A DNA stretch of 64,000 bases from positions 31,870,626 to 31,934,625 of the forward strand of contig CM053327.1 of the NCBI GenBank assembly GCA_028583605.1. The letters run 5' to 3'. The notes under the pieces are model-generated. The model worked only from the letters and a program-made list of their open reading frames with translations, was not told the DNA's origin and ran no database searches. Origin of the DNA: Dastarcus helophoroides. Lineage: Eukaryota > Arthropoda > Insecta > Coleoptera > Bothrideridae. The position numbers and the translations under genes are program-made. Positions 9,216 to 21,990 of the stretch are shown here, piece after piece. The stretch's first letter is position 1, and each line of letters begins with the position of its first letter.

Positions 9216-12060
9216 GACCTCAAGTGTGCGACTCTGTCATGTTAGTCTATATTAGTTGTAACAGTTTAGACATCATTGGCACTACTGATAACAATAAAAT
9301 TGGTCAATACGACTTTTGGAGATAAAATTAAAAAAATATTAACCAAAATCAGTATTACAATTTATATAATTATAAATAAGACAATACGAGTCAGTACATT
9401 TAATTAAGATACATAATCTTCATATCTACTTAACTGCAGAGCACCTTATCGAATTTGGATAGCATGACAGATAATGAGACATTGTTGATTAATGTAACAC
9501 TTTTAGAATGAAATGGGAAACGCAACAAATTATGCAACCATAAATATTGTTTCGAAATTAGGTCTTGCTATTTTTAAACATTTAATGATGTCGAGAAAGT
9601 AATTCATCTATATCCATCCTAAAAATGTCACAATGCTTTTAACTCGCTTAATATATAATGAATAAATGAATAATTTTTATTTCAGTAGTACAATTATTTA
9701 AATATGTCCTATTTACAAAAACTTATTGCCAAAATTATTACTAAAGCTGAAACATTTAATGAAGGAGAATTGCAAATACGTCTTTAACCCAAGGATGGCA
9801 AAAACCTGGATGGATTAATAATTTCGCTTGAGACTAAAAAAATTCAAGGTGGAGCACATAGACCATTGTGGAGCATTAAAAAGAGGAAAACTGCAATTGT
9901 AGAAAAATACGACTGAGTTCACCGAATTTACGTGCACCTGTAGGCCACATCACCATTTCAAATTCATGAATACAAACTTATATAAAATTTATCTATTCCA
10001 AATCTTACTCTGTGGAAACACCTTGCAAACAACGTATTTCGTCCTCGGCTAACATTAAATTTAGTCGCATAAATCTTAAGTGCTTTTGAGAATTAAAGCG
10101 CTGCTAATGGATACAAACGTGTTTTTCACTTCTTTTATCTTTTTAACTTTGTTTTCATCCCCCGATGCCCTTTAAGTATTTTATGGTGCTTCCTAATGAA
10201 TTCGGTATATTTTTAGACCATCTCTTCGCGTCTCGGATGCAACATAAATAAATGGTTTTATTTTAAGATATGTGCACAGAAATTAACTTATAATTTTATC
10301 TAAAATGAAACATCTGTCGACTGTTCTGATGATTAACCTTCGTTATCTTTTATAGGATACTTTAATGAACGGAACTACATCTTATTAATAAGTATTGTGT
10401 AGCAGACATTTTCAGTTTCCGCAAAGTTGTAGATAACTTGACATGTATCTTATTTTCTTTAAATTACGAACCATCAATCAGTAGTCAAATTCCCCAACTG
10501 ATATATAGTTTTAGATTTGGAGATATTTTCAAAAAATTATACTTCTGCCTTTTCTAGTTGATTTTATTATTTGAACAAAATCACGGTTGTGCATAGTCCC
10601 TGGTTGTGCCATTTCGACGACTAAAATTTCCTTGGGGCGTTTATTTAGAATCTTCACCTTGGGCATGTGTCAAGTATTCGAGTACCCTCTTCAAATATGT
10701 TTGTCGTTGCATATAATTTGTCAAGTTTGTTGAACTTGACGAATTCAAGGAGCACTCGATGCCCCAAATGAGGCACCTCCGAGTAAAAAACAAATATTTA
10801 ATCTACATTGCAATCAGTCCCTGACCTATTGTTCGCCATGTTCGGTTGAATTTCCGATGCCTCGACAACGTCTGAATATAAATTCATATTTCATGGCTTG
10901 GCCAAACCCGCTAAACGCTTCCTATCGATGCATACGAAAATCCGATTTTCAATTCAAATTGAGAGCACGAGATAATAACGCTACAGCAATACAAGGATCA
11001 TATTTCCTGAAGATTTATTGTAAATTATTTGCTTCATTATCTACGAATAATAATAATGAATCGCCACCATTTCCAATTTCCACTAACAACTATGTTGTTC
11101 TAACACTATCAAAATGTACTTCCACATGCTAATTCATTGCATTACATAAATATTCAGGGTGGGAACTTTAACGGAACAAATTCAATAAAATTGATTACAA
11201 TTTTTCTGCCGTCGATTTTTGTGTAAGGAGATCAATTATTCATTTTTCCACTACACACTGCCACCCTCAAATTAATGGTAGCCAACATAGTTTTTTTTAA
11301 TTCCCAACAATACTACCAAAATATCAGTAGGACGTCACAAGACCATATTTTAGTTAACAAGAGTGTCAGTCGCTTCAGCTGAAATTCATTTTGAAAATTT
11401 CCCCCTACACACAATCGCTTCGAGAAAAAATCGAAACCAAAAGTTTTATGTACTTTCTGTAGTTTTATGGAACTACAAAAAGTATTCGTTTCGTTGAAAT
11501 ATCGGCGTTATTTTTTATTTTAGTTTGCACCGCACTTCTAAGTAAGTTGATATTAAACTCCGGAAATGGAAAATTGTTTCAGTTATTTTTAATTCAAATT
11601 TACTGTTCGATTATTTAGCAGCTACCACAAAGGGAAATTCAAACAAAATGTATTACATTTCTTAAAATACTTCCATGAAGATTTCATGAGAAACTGACTT
11701 CATTATTTTTATTCAGTATTAATTTCGACTAAGCTTAGCTCTAACAATTTGTGTTTATTTATAGACAACAAATACAGAAAGTTTCATATGTAAACTGCAT
11801 GTGGTAAGTAGTAAAGTGAAATAACATACAATTTGAACTTTGATGTTCTGAAGAGTGTTTATTGACGACAAGTCTCGAGTAAAAGAGCAACATATACACT
11901 TTGTCATCCGAACTTCCGTTATGTAGACTTTGTTGTCTTTTGCCTTCAAACTGTATCTCTGCTAATAACTCCTTATAACAAAACTTGAATTTTATATCCC
12001 TTATGGATTACTTGTTAGATATGTAACGTGTACGGGGTGTCTCACGCTCATCTCGCATTC
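9216..12060. other. Intronic AT-rich single-copy sequence
   Basis: No repeat array and no convincing gene except the weak fragment at 9,686-9,920. Open frames at 10,857-11,132 (+) and 11,755-11,949 (-) have no recognisable domain or splice context and I do not call them. Confidence 0.5.
9686..9920 (+). pseudogene. Possible decayed coding fragment, family unknown
   Basis: Downstream of an acceptor-like TTTTTATTTCAG (ending at 9,685) the plus strand reads MSYLQKLIAKIITKAETFNE then GELQIRL, a TAA, PKDGKNLDGLIISLETKKIQ, GGAHRPLWSIKKRKTAIVEK and YD before a TGA. The composition is protein-like across the stop: charged, mixed and unlike the satellite translations. That suggests an old gene or transposon fragment rather than chance. 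I do not recognise the family. It could equally be a fortunate random frame in AT-rich DNA. Confidence 0.25.
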
Positions 12061-13330
12061 AAATATTCAGAAACTGCTTTAATTTAACTGTTTGAAAAAA
12101 TCATAATTGTTTAGAAAATCAAAATTTTTAAAAAGTCTAATTTTCAAAAGAGGAAATAAATTTTAGAAAAGGCCCAAATTTCGAAAATATTTAAAACCAA
12201 GTTCAAGTTAAAAAAAATTCAAAATCTTTATAAGAATCGAATTTTTCAAAACTTACCAAAGTCATAATTTTGAAAGTTGAAATTTTTATACATATGGGGC
12301 GAATTTTTCAAAAAAAAAAGTCAAAACTTCGAGGAAAAATGAAAAATTTCAAAATATAAGTCAACAGAATGCAAAAATTTTGAAAATAGTTGAATTTCTG
12401 AAAACAATTCAGGATCATAATCGATATTTTAAAAAAAGTTGGAAATCCGGAGAAAATGAAAAATTTGAATGGAAATTTTGGGAAAAGGAAATTTTGAAAT
12501 ATTTTTAAATTATGAAATGTCGAAGTTTAAAAAAAAGTGGAAATGTTCAGATCATCAAAAATTTACTAGAATCGAAATTTTGAGAAAAAATCTAATTTTC
12601 CTACAAAAAACTGAAATTTTCAAAAAAGTCAGAGTTTTAAAAAAGTCGAAATTTTCAATAAAACTCGAATCAAAGTTGACTTAAGAAAATCAGAATTTTC
12701 GAAAAAAAATCAAAGTTTTAAAAAATAGTCCAAATTTTGAAAATTGGCGAAATATTGGGAAAAAGACAGAATTTTGGGAAGTGGAAATTTTGAAAAAGGT
12801 GAAAATTATGAAATTTCGGAGTTCAAAAGAAGTGGAAACTGTCAAATAAGCAAAAATTTACCAAAGTCAAAATTTTAGAAATCTTAGAAATTAGGAATAT
12901 TCAAAAGTCAGTATTTTTAAGAAAGTCGAAATTTTCAGTAAAATTTGAATCAAAATTGATTTAAAAGTCAAAATTTTCGAAAAAAAAAATCGAGTTTTAA
13001 AAAATAATCCAAATTTTCAAAAAGATGTTGTGGAAGTGGAAATTTTGAAAAAGGTAGAAATTTCGTCGAATTTCAAAAAAGTAAACACTTTCTAAAAAAC
13101 CAAAATTTAATTAAAAATTAATTTTAAAAAATGTCTAATACTCAAAAGTCAACATTTCAAAAGAGTTCGCAATTTTTAGAAAAAACGAAATTTTCATAAA
13201 AAAGTAGGAATTGTCAAAAAAATCAAAATTATTTTGAGGTAAAATATTCAATAAAATTCGAATCAAAGCTGACTTTAAATAAGACAACATTTTCAAAACA
13301 AATTCCAAATTTTAAAAAATAGTCGGTAGA

Positions 13331-13450
13331 CTGTTTCTCTCTGAAGATGACAGCTTGGCTGTCGAAACGCGTTAGAGCAACCCTTGTTGTGTTTTTAATC
13401 TTTCTTGGTTTCAGGGGACAAGTTCTGTATTTCAATTTTTGAAGATAACC
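13331..13450 (+). mobile_element. Retroelement-like fragment with hammerhead-like hairpin
   Basis: An island of non-satellite sequence. CTGAAGA (13,341-13,347) is followed by U, a perfect 6-bp hairpin GACAGC-TTG-GCTGTC (13,349-13,363), then GAAA (13,364-13,367), AC-GC-GT and AGAG, which can pair with the CTCT just before CTGAAGA. This is the layout of a minimal type hammerhead core (CUGANGA, stem II, GAAA, two-base-pair stem III, stem I), with one extra U after CUGAAGA. Such motifs are known from Penelope-like retroelements. The sequence after it, around 'tttcaggggacaag', recurs at 16,203-16,250. Confidence 0.35.
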
Positions 13451-15119
13451 AAGGACCAATCCGTTCCATCAAAAAAGTCGATATTTTGAAAAAGGTGGGA
13501 ATTTTGCGATTTCGAAGATCAAAAAAGGGGGAAATTTTTAAAAAAGGTTATAAATTTATTTAAAAAATCATAAAAAAAGTCGAATATAAAAAGAAGTTGA
13601 AACTTTTCTAAATGAGTTTTCAACAAAATCAGTTTCAAAAATGGTCCAAATTTTAAAATATGGCGAAATTTTTACAAATCGTAGACATTTTTAGATCGCC
13701 TACTGCTAAATATCCAATAAAAATTTCCAAACGAATGTAAATCCCCAAAATATGTAAAATTTTAGAGTCGAATTTTTCAAAAAAAAAAGAGTTAAAATTT
13801 TGAGAACAATTCGTAGTTTTAAAACAGGCGAAATACTGAAGAGTAGTTGAAAGCTTCAAAAAAAGACGAAATATTGAAAAACTTTGAAAAAATCAAAATT
13901 TCCAAAAAAATGTTGAAACTTTTTAAGTCTTAATAAATTAAAAGAAAAATCGCAAATTATAAAAAAAGTCAAAATTATCAAAAAAAATTCAGTAATTTAA
14001 GAAATTGCGCAATTATCAAAAAAATTCCGAATTAAAATTAATCACCGCAGAAGTTCGGAAAAAGGCGAAAATTTGGAAAAAATTTCAAAAGTTAAAATTT
14101 AAAGAAATGTCGAAATTTTGAAAAATCGTAAAATTTTGATTTGTCAACTTTTCAAAAAACAAATCTAAATTCTCAAAAAAAGTAGAAAAAAATAACATTT
14201 TAGAGTCGAATTTTTCAAAAGATAAAATTCGTGGAAACGTATTTTAAAACAGCGAATATTGAGTAGTTGAATGTTTCAAAAAAAGACGAAATATTGATTT
14301 TGAAAGATTTGAAAAAAATCAAAATTTTCAAAAAAAATCGAAACTTTTTGCCTTACCAAGTAAATACAAAGAAAAATGGCAAAATTTAAAAAAGTCAGAC
14401 ATCAAAAAAATCCAGAAATCGAAAAAAATGTAAGTTGCAATTTCAAAAGTCAAAATTTAAAATGTCGACATTTCCATAAAAAAATAAAATTTTCAAAAAA
14501 ATGACGAATCTCAAAAAAATCGAAATTTTTGAGAATTCATATTACCTACCGATTAATTGCAATTTTTTTTTAAAAAAAGGTCGAAACTGTGGAGAGTCCA
14601 AATATTCAAAAAAAATTTGTAAAAATTAAAAGAAAAAGTGCAAAATTTTGAAAAAAAGTAAAAGTTACTAAAAAAAAACTCAAGACATTTAAAAAATGGC
14701 GAAATTATCAAAAAATTCGAAATTTAAAGTCAATCTGTACAGAATTTCGCAAAAAGGTGAAAATTTGGAAAAGGTTGCAATGTCGAAAGTCAAAAATAAT
14801 TTGTATTTTAAAACGGCGACTAAAGAGTATCGAAGGTTCAAAAATGGATGAAATATTGAAAAAATGTTAAAATTTGGAAATAATTAGAATTTCCAAAAAA
14901 GTCGAAACTTTTTGGATCTTTCTAAATTAAAAGAAAAAGGCAACGTTTTGGAAAAAGTCAAAATTACCAAAAATATTCAGCAAAAATTGGCACAATTATC
15001 AAAAAAAAACAAAATTTAAAGTTAAATTTTAGAGAATTTCGAAAAAGGAGAAAATTTGGAAACAAAGCACTATCTAAAGTCAAAAGTTAAGGAAATGTTG
15101 ACATAAACATAAAAAAATT

Positions 15120-15840
15120 AAAATTTTGAAAAAAAAATGACGATTCTCAAAACAGGTCGAAGTTTTTGATAAGTCATATTGCCTACCGATTAATTGCAAT
15201 TTTGAAGTCAACATTTTCAAAAAAAACGTCGAAATTGTGGGAAAAGTGTTGAAATACTGAAAAAAAGTCGAAATATTGAAAAAAATTCGAAATTTTAAAA
15301 ACTGTCGAAATATAAAAATTCCTAATTTAAAAAAAAGTTAAAATATAAAAAAAAACAAAATTTTGAAAAGTCGTAATTTTCAAAAAATATCAAACAAGTA
15401 GAAATTGTAGGAAAAAATTGATTTTATAAAATCAAAATTTTAAAAAGTAGTCCTAAATAGGAAGTAAAATTGAAATTTTGAAAAAAAAATGACGATTCTC
15501 AAAACAAGTCGAAGTTTTTGATGTCATATTACCTACCGATTAATTGCAATTTTGAACTCAAGATTTTCAAAAAAAACGTCGAAATTGTAAGAAAAGAGTT
15601 GAAATATTGAAAAAAAAGTCGAAATATTGAAAAAAATTCGAAATTTTAAAAACTGTCGAAATATAAAAAAGTCCTAATTTAAAAAAAAGTTAAAATGTAA
15701 AAAAAACAAAATTTTGAAAAGTCGTAATTTTCAAAAAATATCAAACAAGTAGAAATTGTAGGAAAAAATTGATTTTATAAAATCAAAATTTTAAAAAGTA
15801 GTCCTAAATAGGAAGTGAAATTGAAATGTTGAAAAAATTA
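15120..15840. repeat. Tandem ~350 bp higher-order repeat inside the satellite
   Basis: The stretch starting 'tgacgattctcaaaacaggtcgaag' near 15,140 and running through 'cctaccgattaattgcaattttga' and 'aaaactgtcgaaatataaaa' to 'agtagtcctaaataggaag' is repeated almost exactly from about 15,490. This is a recent duplication within the old degenerate array. Related, more diverged units begin near 14,505 and 16,380. Confidence 0.7.
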
Positions 15841-17056
15841 CAAAATTTAAATAAATCTACATTAAAAAAAAATTGAAAGTTAAAAAATCCAAAATTTTGT
15901 AAAAAATGGAATTTCTCAACGAAAAGTTAAAGTTTAAAAAATGCCGAAATTTTGAAAATAATCCGTAGTTTTAAAAAAGGCCAAATACTGAAGGGTAGTC
16001 GAAAGTTTAAAAAAAAAAGACAAAATATTGAAATAATGTTTAGGATTTGAAAAAAATCAAAATTTCCAAAAAAAATCTACACTTTTAAGTCTTTTAGGTC
16101 TCGCTGAATTAAAAGAAAAAGGGCAAAATTTTGAAAAATAGCAAATATTACCAAACAAATTCAGGAATTTAAAAAATGGCGAAATTATGAAAAAAAATCG
16201 AATTTTAATCTTTCTTCGTTTCAGGGGACAAGCTTTGTATTTCAACTTTCGAAATTTAAAGTTAATTTTTGAAAAATTTGGGAAAAAGGCGACAATTTGG
16301 AGAAACTTGCAAATTCAAAAGACAAAATTTAAAGAAATGTCGACATTCCCATAAAAAATTTAAATTTTCAATAAACTGCCGATTCTCAAAAACGTCCAAA
16401 TTTGTGAAGTTGAATTACCTGCCGATCAATTGCAATTTTGATATCAACATTTTCAAAAAAAAGGTCGAAATTGTGGAGAAATAGTCGAAATATTCAAAAA
16501 TTTGGATATTTTAAAAACATGCTGAAATTTAAAAAAGACCGTAATTTAAAAAAATTTAAAAGAGAAAGTAAAATTTTAAAAAATGCGGTAATTAAAAATT
16601 GAAAATCTTCAAAAATCTAAATTTTGAAAAGTCTAAATTTTCAAAAAATATCAAACAAGAAAAAAATTTAGGAAAAAGTTGATTTTAAAAAAGTCCAAAT
16701 TTTAAAAAGAAGTCCTAAATTTGAAGCAAAATTGAAATTTTGAAAAATTGACAAAATTTCAATAAACCATACATCTCAAAAAAATTGAAAGTTAAAAAAC
16801 CAAACTTTTGTAAAAAGTCGAAATATTCGGAGCCAAATTAAAAAAAAATTGGAAAAGGTCAAAATTTTGATAAGATGAACTTTTTTTAAAGTAAAAATTT
16901 GGTAAAAGCGGAACTTTGAAAATTTCGAAAAGCTTTATATTTCATGTATTTTGAAAAGGAGATAAAATTTTAAAAAATGGAAGTTTTTTGATAAAAATCA
17001 AAATTTTCAGCAAGTCAATTTTCAAAAATGCGATCGAAGTTCAAAAATACTTACAC

Positions 17057-17696
17057 ATGTTCCTGAACAGATATTATGGCTAGGAGCTTTCGTAATGGTT
17101 TCAGTGGGGGTAATCGGACTTTTCTTTTCTTCTACCAAACCAGGTTGTTCGCATTCCAAGTGCGGTTGGGATCCAGGACAACACAGCCACGACCTTCGAG
17201 GTAATTCACCCGAATAAGGTTCATCGTACGTTCTCTCTTCCTTATCATACCGGCTGATCGTATACAAGTGTCCGAAATTCAAATCTGTCCCGAAATGTCC
17301 ACCAACACAGCACTTGGCGTGATTGCCCGTACTGAAGTTGCAATTCTTATAACTAAGCTCGTAATCGGTCAAGAAATTCGGCCTACCGTCGTGGAGAATT
17401 TTTCCGTACAAAAAATTCGGATGCATGTGCTTTTCGATCTCCCTGTCCGCATCTTTTTTCTCAATTTCGCAAGTCTTCGGTGGATATTTTTCAGGGCTCG
17501 GCGAGCCGGTGCACGTATCGGCGGGGTTGAAAATGTAAGTGGTGAGACAACTTTTGTCGCCTCCCGTATCGACTGTCGCTGCCAGTCTGAAGGATCTTTG
17601 AAGCGTCAATTGTTCATCGAGTTAGATCTGCTTCCAGCGGAATCGCTTTTGGATGTACTTTCCGCCGGTGTTTTGGCACAAATATGTCTGTTTGGT
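17057..17696 (-). CDS. Cysteine-rich exon of an unrecognised, probably secreted protein (one in-frame stop)
   Basis: On the minus strand, an acceptor-like CATAATAG lies at 17,697-17,704 and a near-perfect donor GTAAGTATT follows 17,057. One frame reads TKQTYLCQNTGGKYIQKRFR WKQI, TAA (17,622-17,624), then LDEQLTLQRSFRLAATVDTG GDKSC onward, ending PSHNICSGTC. It is rich in charged residues and has about a dozen cysteines, several paired (AKCCVGG, WLCCPG, CSGTC), which points to an extracellular disulfide-bonded protein. Base composition is markedly less AT-rich than the flanks, unlike a chance frame. Other exons were not found, and no signal peptide is in this exon. The CxGxCV ending recalls clip-type domains only loosely. 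The TAA may be an error, an allele, readthrough or a sign of decay. Confidence 0.55.
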
Positions 17697-17704
17697 CTAT
17701 TATG

Positions 17705-19870
17705 AAGTTATCAAGATGAAGTGAACATCGACCAAGCGTTCGATTGATACCAGACTTTTATAAGTTTTATCGATATTTGATAAGGTGCTAATATTGATTT
17801 TAAAACTTAAAGCTGGGGTGAGATTAAAATTTCTTTAAAAAAAAGTACGAATAATCCATTACTTTCAAAATTAATTGAAGGGGATTTAAAAATGATAAAA
17901 TATTGTGATAAGTATTATAACTATCCAGGTGACCAAATGAAATGTCATTAAGTTTATTAGAAGAGGACGTAGTGCAAAAGACATGCCATTATTGATTGAT
18001 CTGTCAAATGTTATTTTGAAGTTTTATTTATGTTACATAAATACATATGTTAAAAACATAAGAAATTTCCACCACAATGGATGATTTGTTCATATGAGCA
18101 CCCGATATGAGCAGCCAAGCATTTTTCTAGAGAACATAAGTAGCCAGAAAACTCATGAAGAAAGCTGATAATTCAAATCCTAAGAAATCAAAAAGAATCA
18201 TCTAAAGTGGTGAAATCTTCAGGTTTTCCTAAATTCTTAACTCTGTTACTCACTAACTCCAAAATACCAAATTAGAGACCAGACAAAAATTGCAAAAAAT
18301 TACAACACATTCATTTCCAGTTTTGAGAAAATTCAAAATTTGTATAAAAAAAACTCTTCAGAGAAGAAAAATTCTTGGAAAAGAAAAGTCTAAATTCCAA
18401 GAAAAATCTCTAAATTAAAAAAGAAACAAAGAAAAATCGAAGTTTAGTGTTTGTCTCAAATTAAGATTTTCTTCTCGCATTCATGATGACCATAGTGAGT
18501 GTGTATTGATGAAATCATGAATTGGTGGAATTTTTTAATCTAGCTACAACTATTTGAAGTGAATATTTGTGTTGACTCAAAAAGCTCTACGTATAAGTCT
18601 TTTACATCCAGTAAACAAAAAAAAACTTGACAAAAATCAGGTAAAAATAAATCGATTTTCTCAATTTCTTTTAGTTAACATTTAAAGTTTTGCCTAATTG
18701 GTTTTCAATCAACTGGATGCAAAAATATAAAAATAACTAAACAGTTACCCAAAACAAAACAAAAATATCATGCAATTTCCTTCTTATTTATTTCAAATTT
18801 ATCTGTTAATAAAATAAATGCAGATCTAGACAGAATTTGGCGAACAGTCTCTAATTAAATTGAGTACAAACACAATAATTAGTCATTTTTAAATGGGTCA
18901 ATGCTCACGTCAAACTGCCATTACATTAATTAGATCAACGAAGCTACAAAATGAGTCAATTTTTCAATTTATCGCGTTCGACATACGCGACAGTACATCT
19001 AACGGTTACATATAACATAAAAAAGTTCTGATGAAACCGGCCTTACTGCCTCCGGATATTTACACCGAGAAAAACGGAATACTTCGTGACATTGCAATAC
19101 GATTGCTACTGATACGGTTATAATGCAATAGTCTCGGTATGTAGCAGCAGAGCAAGGACTACTAACCGCCGCGACGCTTGCACTTCCACTGTCCTCGTAC
19201 GCGTTACGTAATTTCGCCTGACGCGGAATCACCACCTCGACGTGGGATACGCCGACGCGGAAGACTGACGGGATGTCTAGCCTTGCGAAGTTTCCATTAC
19301 TTTTCCAAGAAATCCCATCGGAGGATGGAATGGAGCAAAAGAAACGCGAAATATGTCTACGTTGTCAAAAATATCATTTCACCAAATTGGTTTAAGCAGT
19401 TCATAAATGATAAATCAAAAAATAACTCGCGCCTTGTATATCCAACCAAACAGTCTAATGAAAAGTCAATCCATGTGTAGGTAGCAATTTGAGGGAAAAA
19501 TTCAGATTTAATCGAAAAACTTCCAAAAGAAACTCGAGGTTTCTAAAAAATAACCAAGTCTAGGATTTTCGACTTTAATCGCATCAACTTAGAGTTGAAT
19601 ATACGAATTTTTCTCCAAGGTTTGACTTTTAAGCACCAGAATCAGTTTGAAGCTTAATTTCTTTCTTTCACTTCTCTGGTTTGCCTTATGGATAATTCGA
19701 TTCATTGATTAGCTTTGGTTTATCGAAATTTTGATCACCATAAACATCTACGAGTTTTGATTTTAACTGAATACGCAAATAATGATGACGTTGATGTTTT
19801 GCTTAAAGCGAAGCCTCTACTCAACTCTTAGAAATGCTGGAATATCCAATCAATATAACTTAGAAACTTC
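17705..19870. other. Intronic sequence with a CpG-rich patch at about 18,960-19,340
   Basis: Mostly AT-rich and featureless. The patch near 18,960-19,340 has many CpG (for example 'cgacgtgggatacgccgacgcgg') in an otherwise CG-poor stretch and contains TCAGT, an arthropod initiator core, on the minus strand near 19,270. It could be the promoter or 5' non-coding exon of the minus-strand cysteine-rich gene about 1.3 kb downstream. This is inference only; no TATA box or convincing coding exon is seen. Confidence 0.3.
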
Positions 19871-21990
19871 AACTTTATAAAGATAAAATTATAGCGGAGA
19901 AAGAAAATATTCCTGATGAATTTCCGTTTTTCACTGAAATTTTGACCACCAACTGATTATTAACATCAATCGAGTGTGTCCAAATACGCAAGATTTTAAC
20001 GGCGATACGCTGCTTAGTTTCAAACCAAACTTCCGATTTATTTCTAGGATCTTTAGCAAAACCACTCGAGAAAGAACAGCTTAGAAAAATGCACCATATC
20101 AAGACAAAATGATTGTGGAAAAAGAATAAATCACTGATGAACTTTTGTTTCTTATTGATATTTTTACCACCAAATATTACTGATGAACTTTTCTTTTTCA
20201 TTAAAATTTTTACCACCAAATATCGATAAGATGCAGCTTAAAAAAATGCACCACATGAAGACAAAATTATAGCGGAAAAAGCAAATATTACTGATGAACT
20301 TTCGTTTTTCATTAAAATTTTTACCACCAAATGATTATTAACAGCTTGGAAAATGCACCACATGAAGACAATATTATAGCGGAAAAAGAAAATATTACTG
20401 ATGAACTTTCGTTTTTCACTAAAACTTTGACCACCAAACAGCTAGGTTCTGTAGCAAAACCATTCGATACGGTACAGCTTAAAAAAATGCACCACATGAA
20501 GACAATATTATAGCGGAAAAAGAAAATATATCTGATGAACTTTCGTTTTTCATCAAAACTTTGACCACCAAAAAGCTAGGTTCTGTAGCAAAACAATTTG
20601 ATACGGTACAGCCTAGAAAATGTACCGCGTAAAGACAAAATTATGGTGAAAAAGCAAATACTACTGATGAACATTCATTTTTCATTGAAATTTTGACCAC
20701 CAAATGATTATTAACAGCTTGGAAAATGCACCACATGAAGACAATATTATAGCGGAAAAAGAAAATATTACTGATGAACTTTCGTTTTTCACTAAAACTT
20801 TGACCACCAAACAGCTAGGTTCTGTAGCAAGACCATTCGATACGGTACAGCTTAGAAAAATGTACCACATGAAGACAATATTATAGCGAAAAAAGAAAAT
20901 ATTACTGATGAACTTTCGTTTTTCATTAAAACTTTGACCACCAAAAAGCTAGGTTCTGTAGCAAAACCATTCGATACGGTACAGCTTAGAAAAATGTACC
21001 GCGTGAAGACAAAATTATGGTGGAAAAAGCAAATACTACTGATGAACATTCATTTTTCATTAAAATTTTGACCACCAAATGATTTTTAACAGCTTGGAAA
21101 AATGCACCACATAAAGAAAAAATTATTGTGGAAAAAGAATATATTACTGATGAACTTTCGTTTCTCATTAAAATTTTTACCACCAAACATCGATAAGGTA
21201 CGGCTTAGACAAATGCACCACATGAAGACAATATTATAGCGGAAAAAGAAAATATTACTGATGAACTTTCGTTTTTCATTAGAAAATCGACCACCAAAAA
21301 GCTATGTTCTGTAGCAAAACCATTCGATACGGTACAGCTTAGAAAAATGTACCGCGTGAAGACAAAATTATGGTGGAAAAAGCAAATGCTACTGATGAAC
21401 ATTTATTTTCCATTAAAATTTTGAGCACCAAATGGTTATTAACAGCTTGGAAGAATGCACTACATGAAGAAACAATTATTGTGGAAAAAGAATATAATAC
21501 TGATAAACTTTCGTTTCTCATTGAAATTTTTACCACCAAATATCGATAAGGTAAGATATTACTGATAAACATTCGTTTTTCATTAAAATGTTGACCACCA
21601 AATGATTAGTAAGATGAATTGATAGTATGCGCATACGTAAGATCATGAAGGCGACATGCTATTCAGTTTCAAATGAAGTTTCTGCTTGGTTTACAAAGTC
21701 TCTAGTATAATCATTCGATAAGGTACAGTTTGGAAAAATGTACCACATGAAGACAAAATTTTAATGGAAAAAGAAAATATTACTGATGAACTTTCCTTTG
21801 TCATTGAAATTTTGACCACCAAATGGTTATTAAGATGGATTGGTCGTCTCCGAATACATAAGATTAAGATGGTGATATGCTGTTTAGTTTCAAATAAAAC
21901 TTCTAAATCGTTTCTAGGGTCTCTAGCAAACTTTTTTTGTCATTACCCGATTATTTTTATGCTTTCCCTTCGTGACCCACAAACGATTTT
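19870..21990. repeat. Complex tandem repeat with ~130 bp units and a 373 bp higher-order repeat
   Basis: Units contain 'gcaccacatgaagacaa', 'attactgatgaactttcg' and 'gaccaccaaa', with an alternating tail 'agctaggttctgtagcaaaaccattcgatacggtacagctt'. The stretch 20,331-20,513 recurs nearly exactly at 20,704-20,886, giving a 373-bp higher-order period. Edge units near 19,930-20,090 and 21,590-21,960 contain a longer form ('tttagtttcaaa', 'atttctaggatctttagcaaa'), so the core copies look like shortened derivatives of a longer ancestral unit. Both strands show 60-77 codon open frames because of the repeat; I do not call them genes. Confidence 0.8.

Larger units (their letters stand above)
12061..17000. 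repeat. 4.9 kb A-rich TCGAAATTT-type array
   Basis: Degenerate 'aaaaaagtcgaaattttgaaaa' words throughout, now in the purine-rich orientation on plus, opposite to 4.84-7.44 kb. Embedded islands are a hairpin-bearing fragment at 13,331-13,450, its partial sister at 16,203-16,250, and a recurring 'cctaccgattaattgcaatttt' word at about 14,546, 15,182, 15,532 and (slightly changed) 16,419. Frames rich in K, N, F and I are repeat translations. Confidence 0.75.

Noticed and set aside
10857..11132. 91-codon plus-strand frame
   Set aside because: No signal peptide, domain or splice context; Asn/Ser-rich composition fits chance in AT-rich DNA.
17268..17705. 145-codon plus-strand frame opposite the cysteine-rich exon
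   Set aside because: Antisense shadow of the minus-strand frame; the minus strand has the splice sites and the cysteine pattern.
20331..20886. Repeated 60-codon frames in the 20-22 kb array as a gene family
   Set aside because: Opposing strand frames of equal length exist, units vary by frame-breaking changes elsewhere in the array, and no promoter or splice signals are visible.
19870..21990. CRISPR-like array
   Set aside because: Repeats are ~130 and 373 bp, directly tandem without unique spacers, in a eukaryotic intron.
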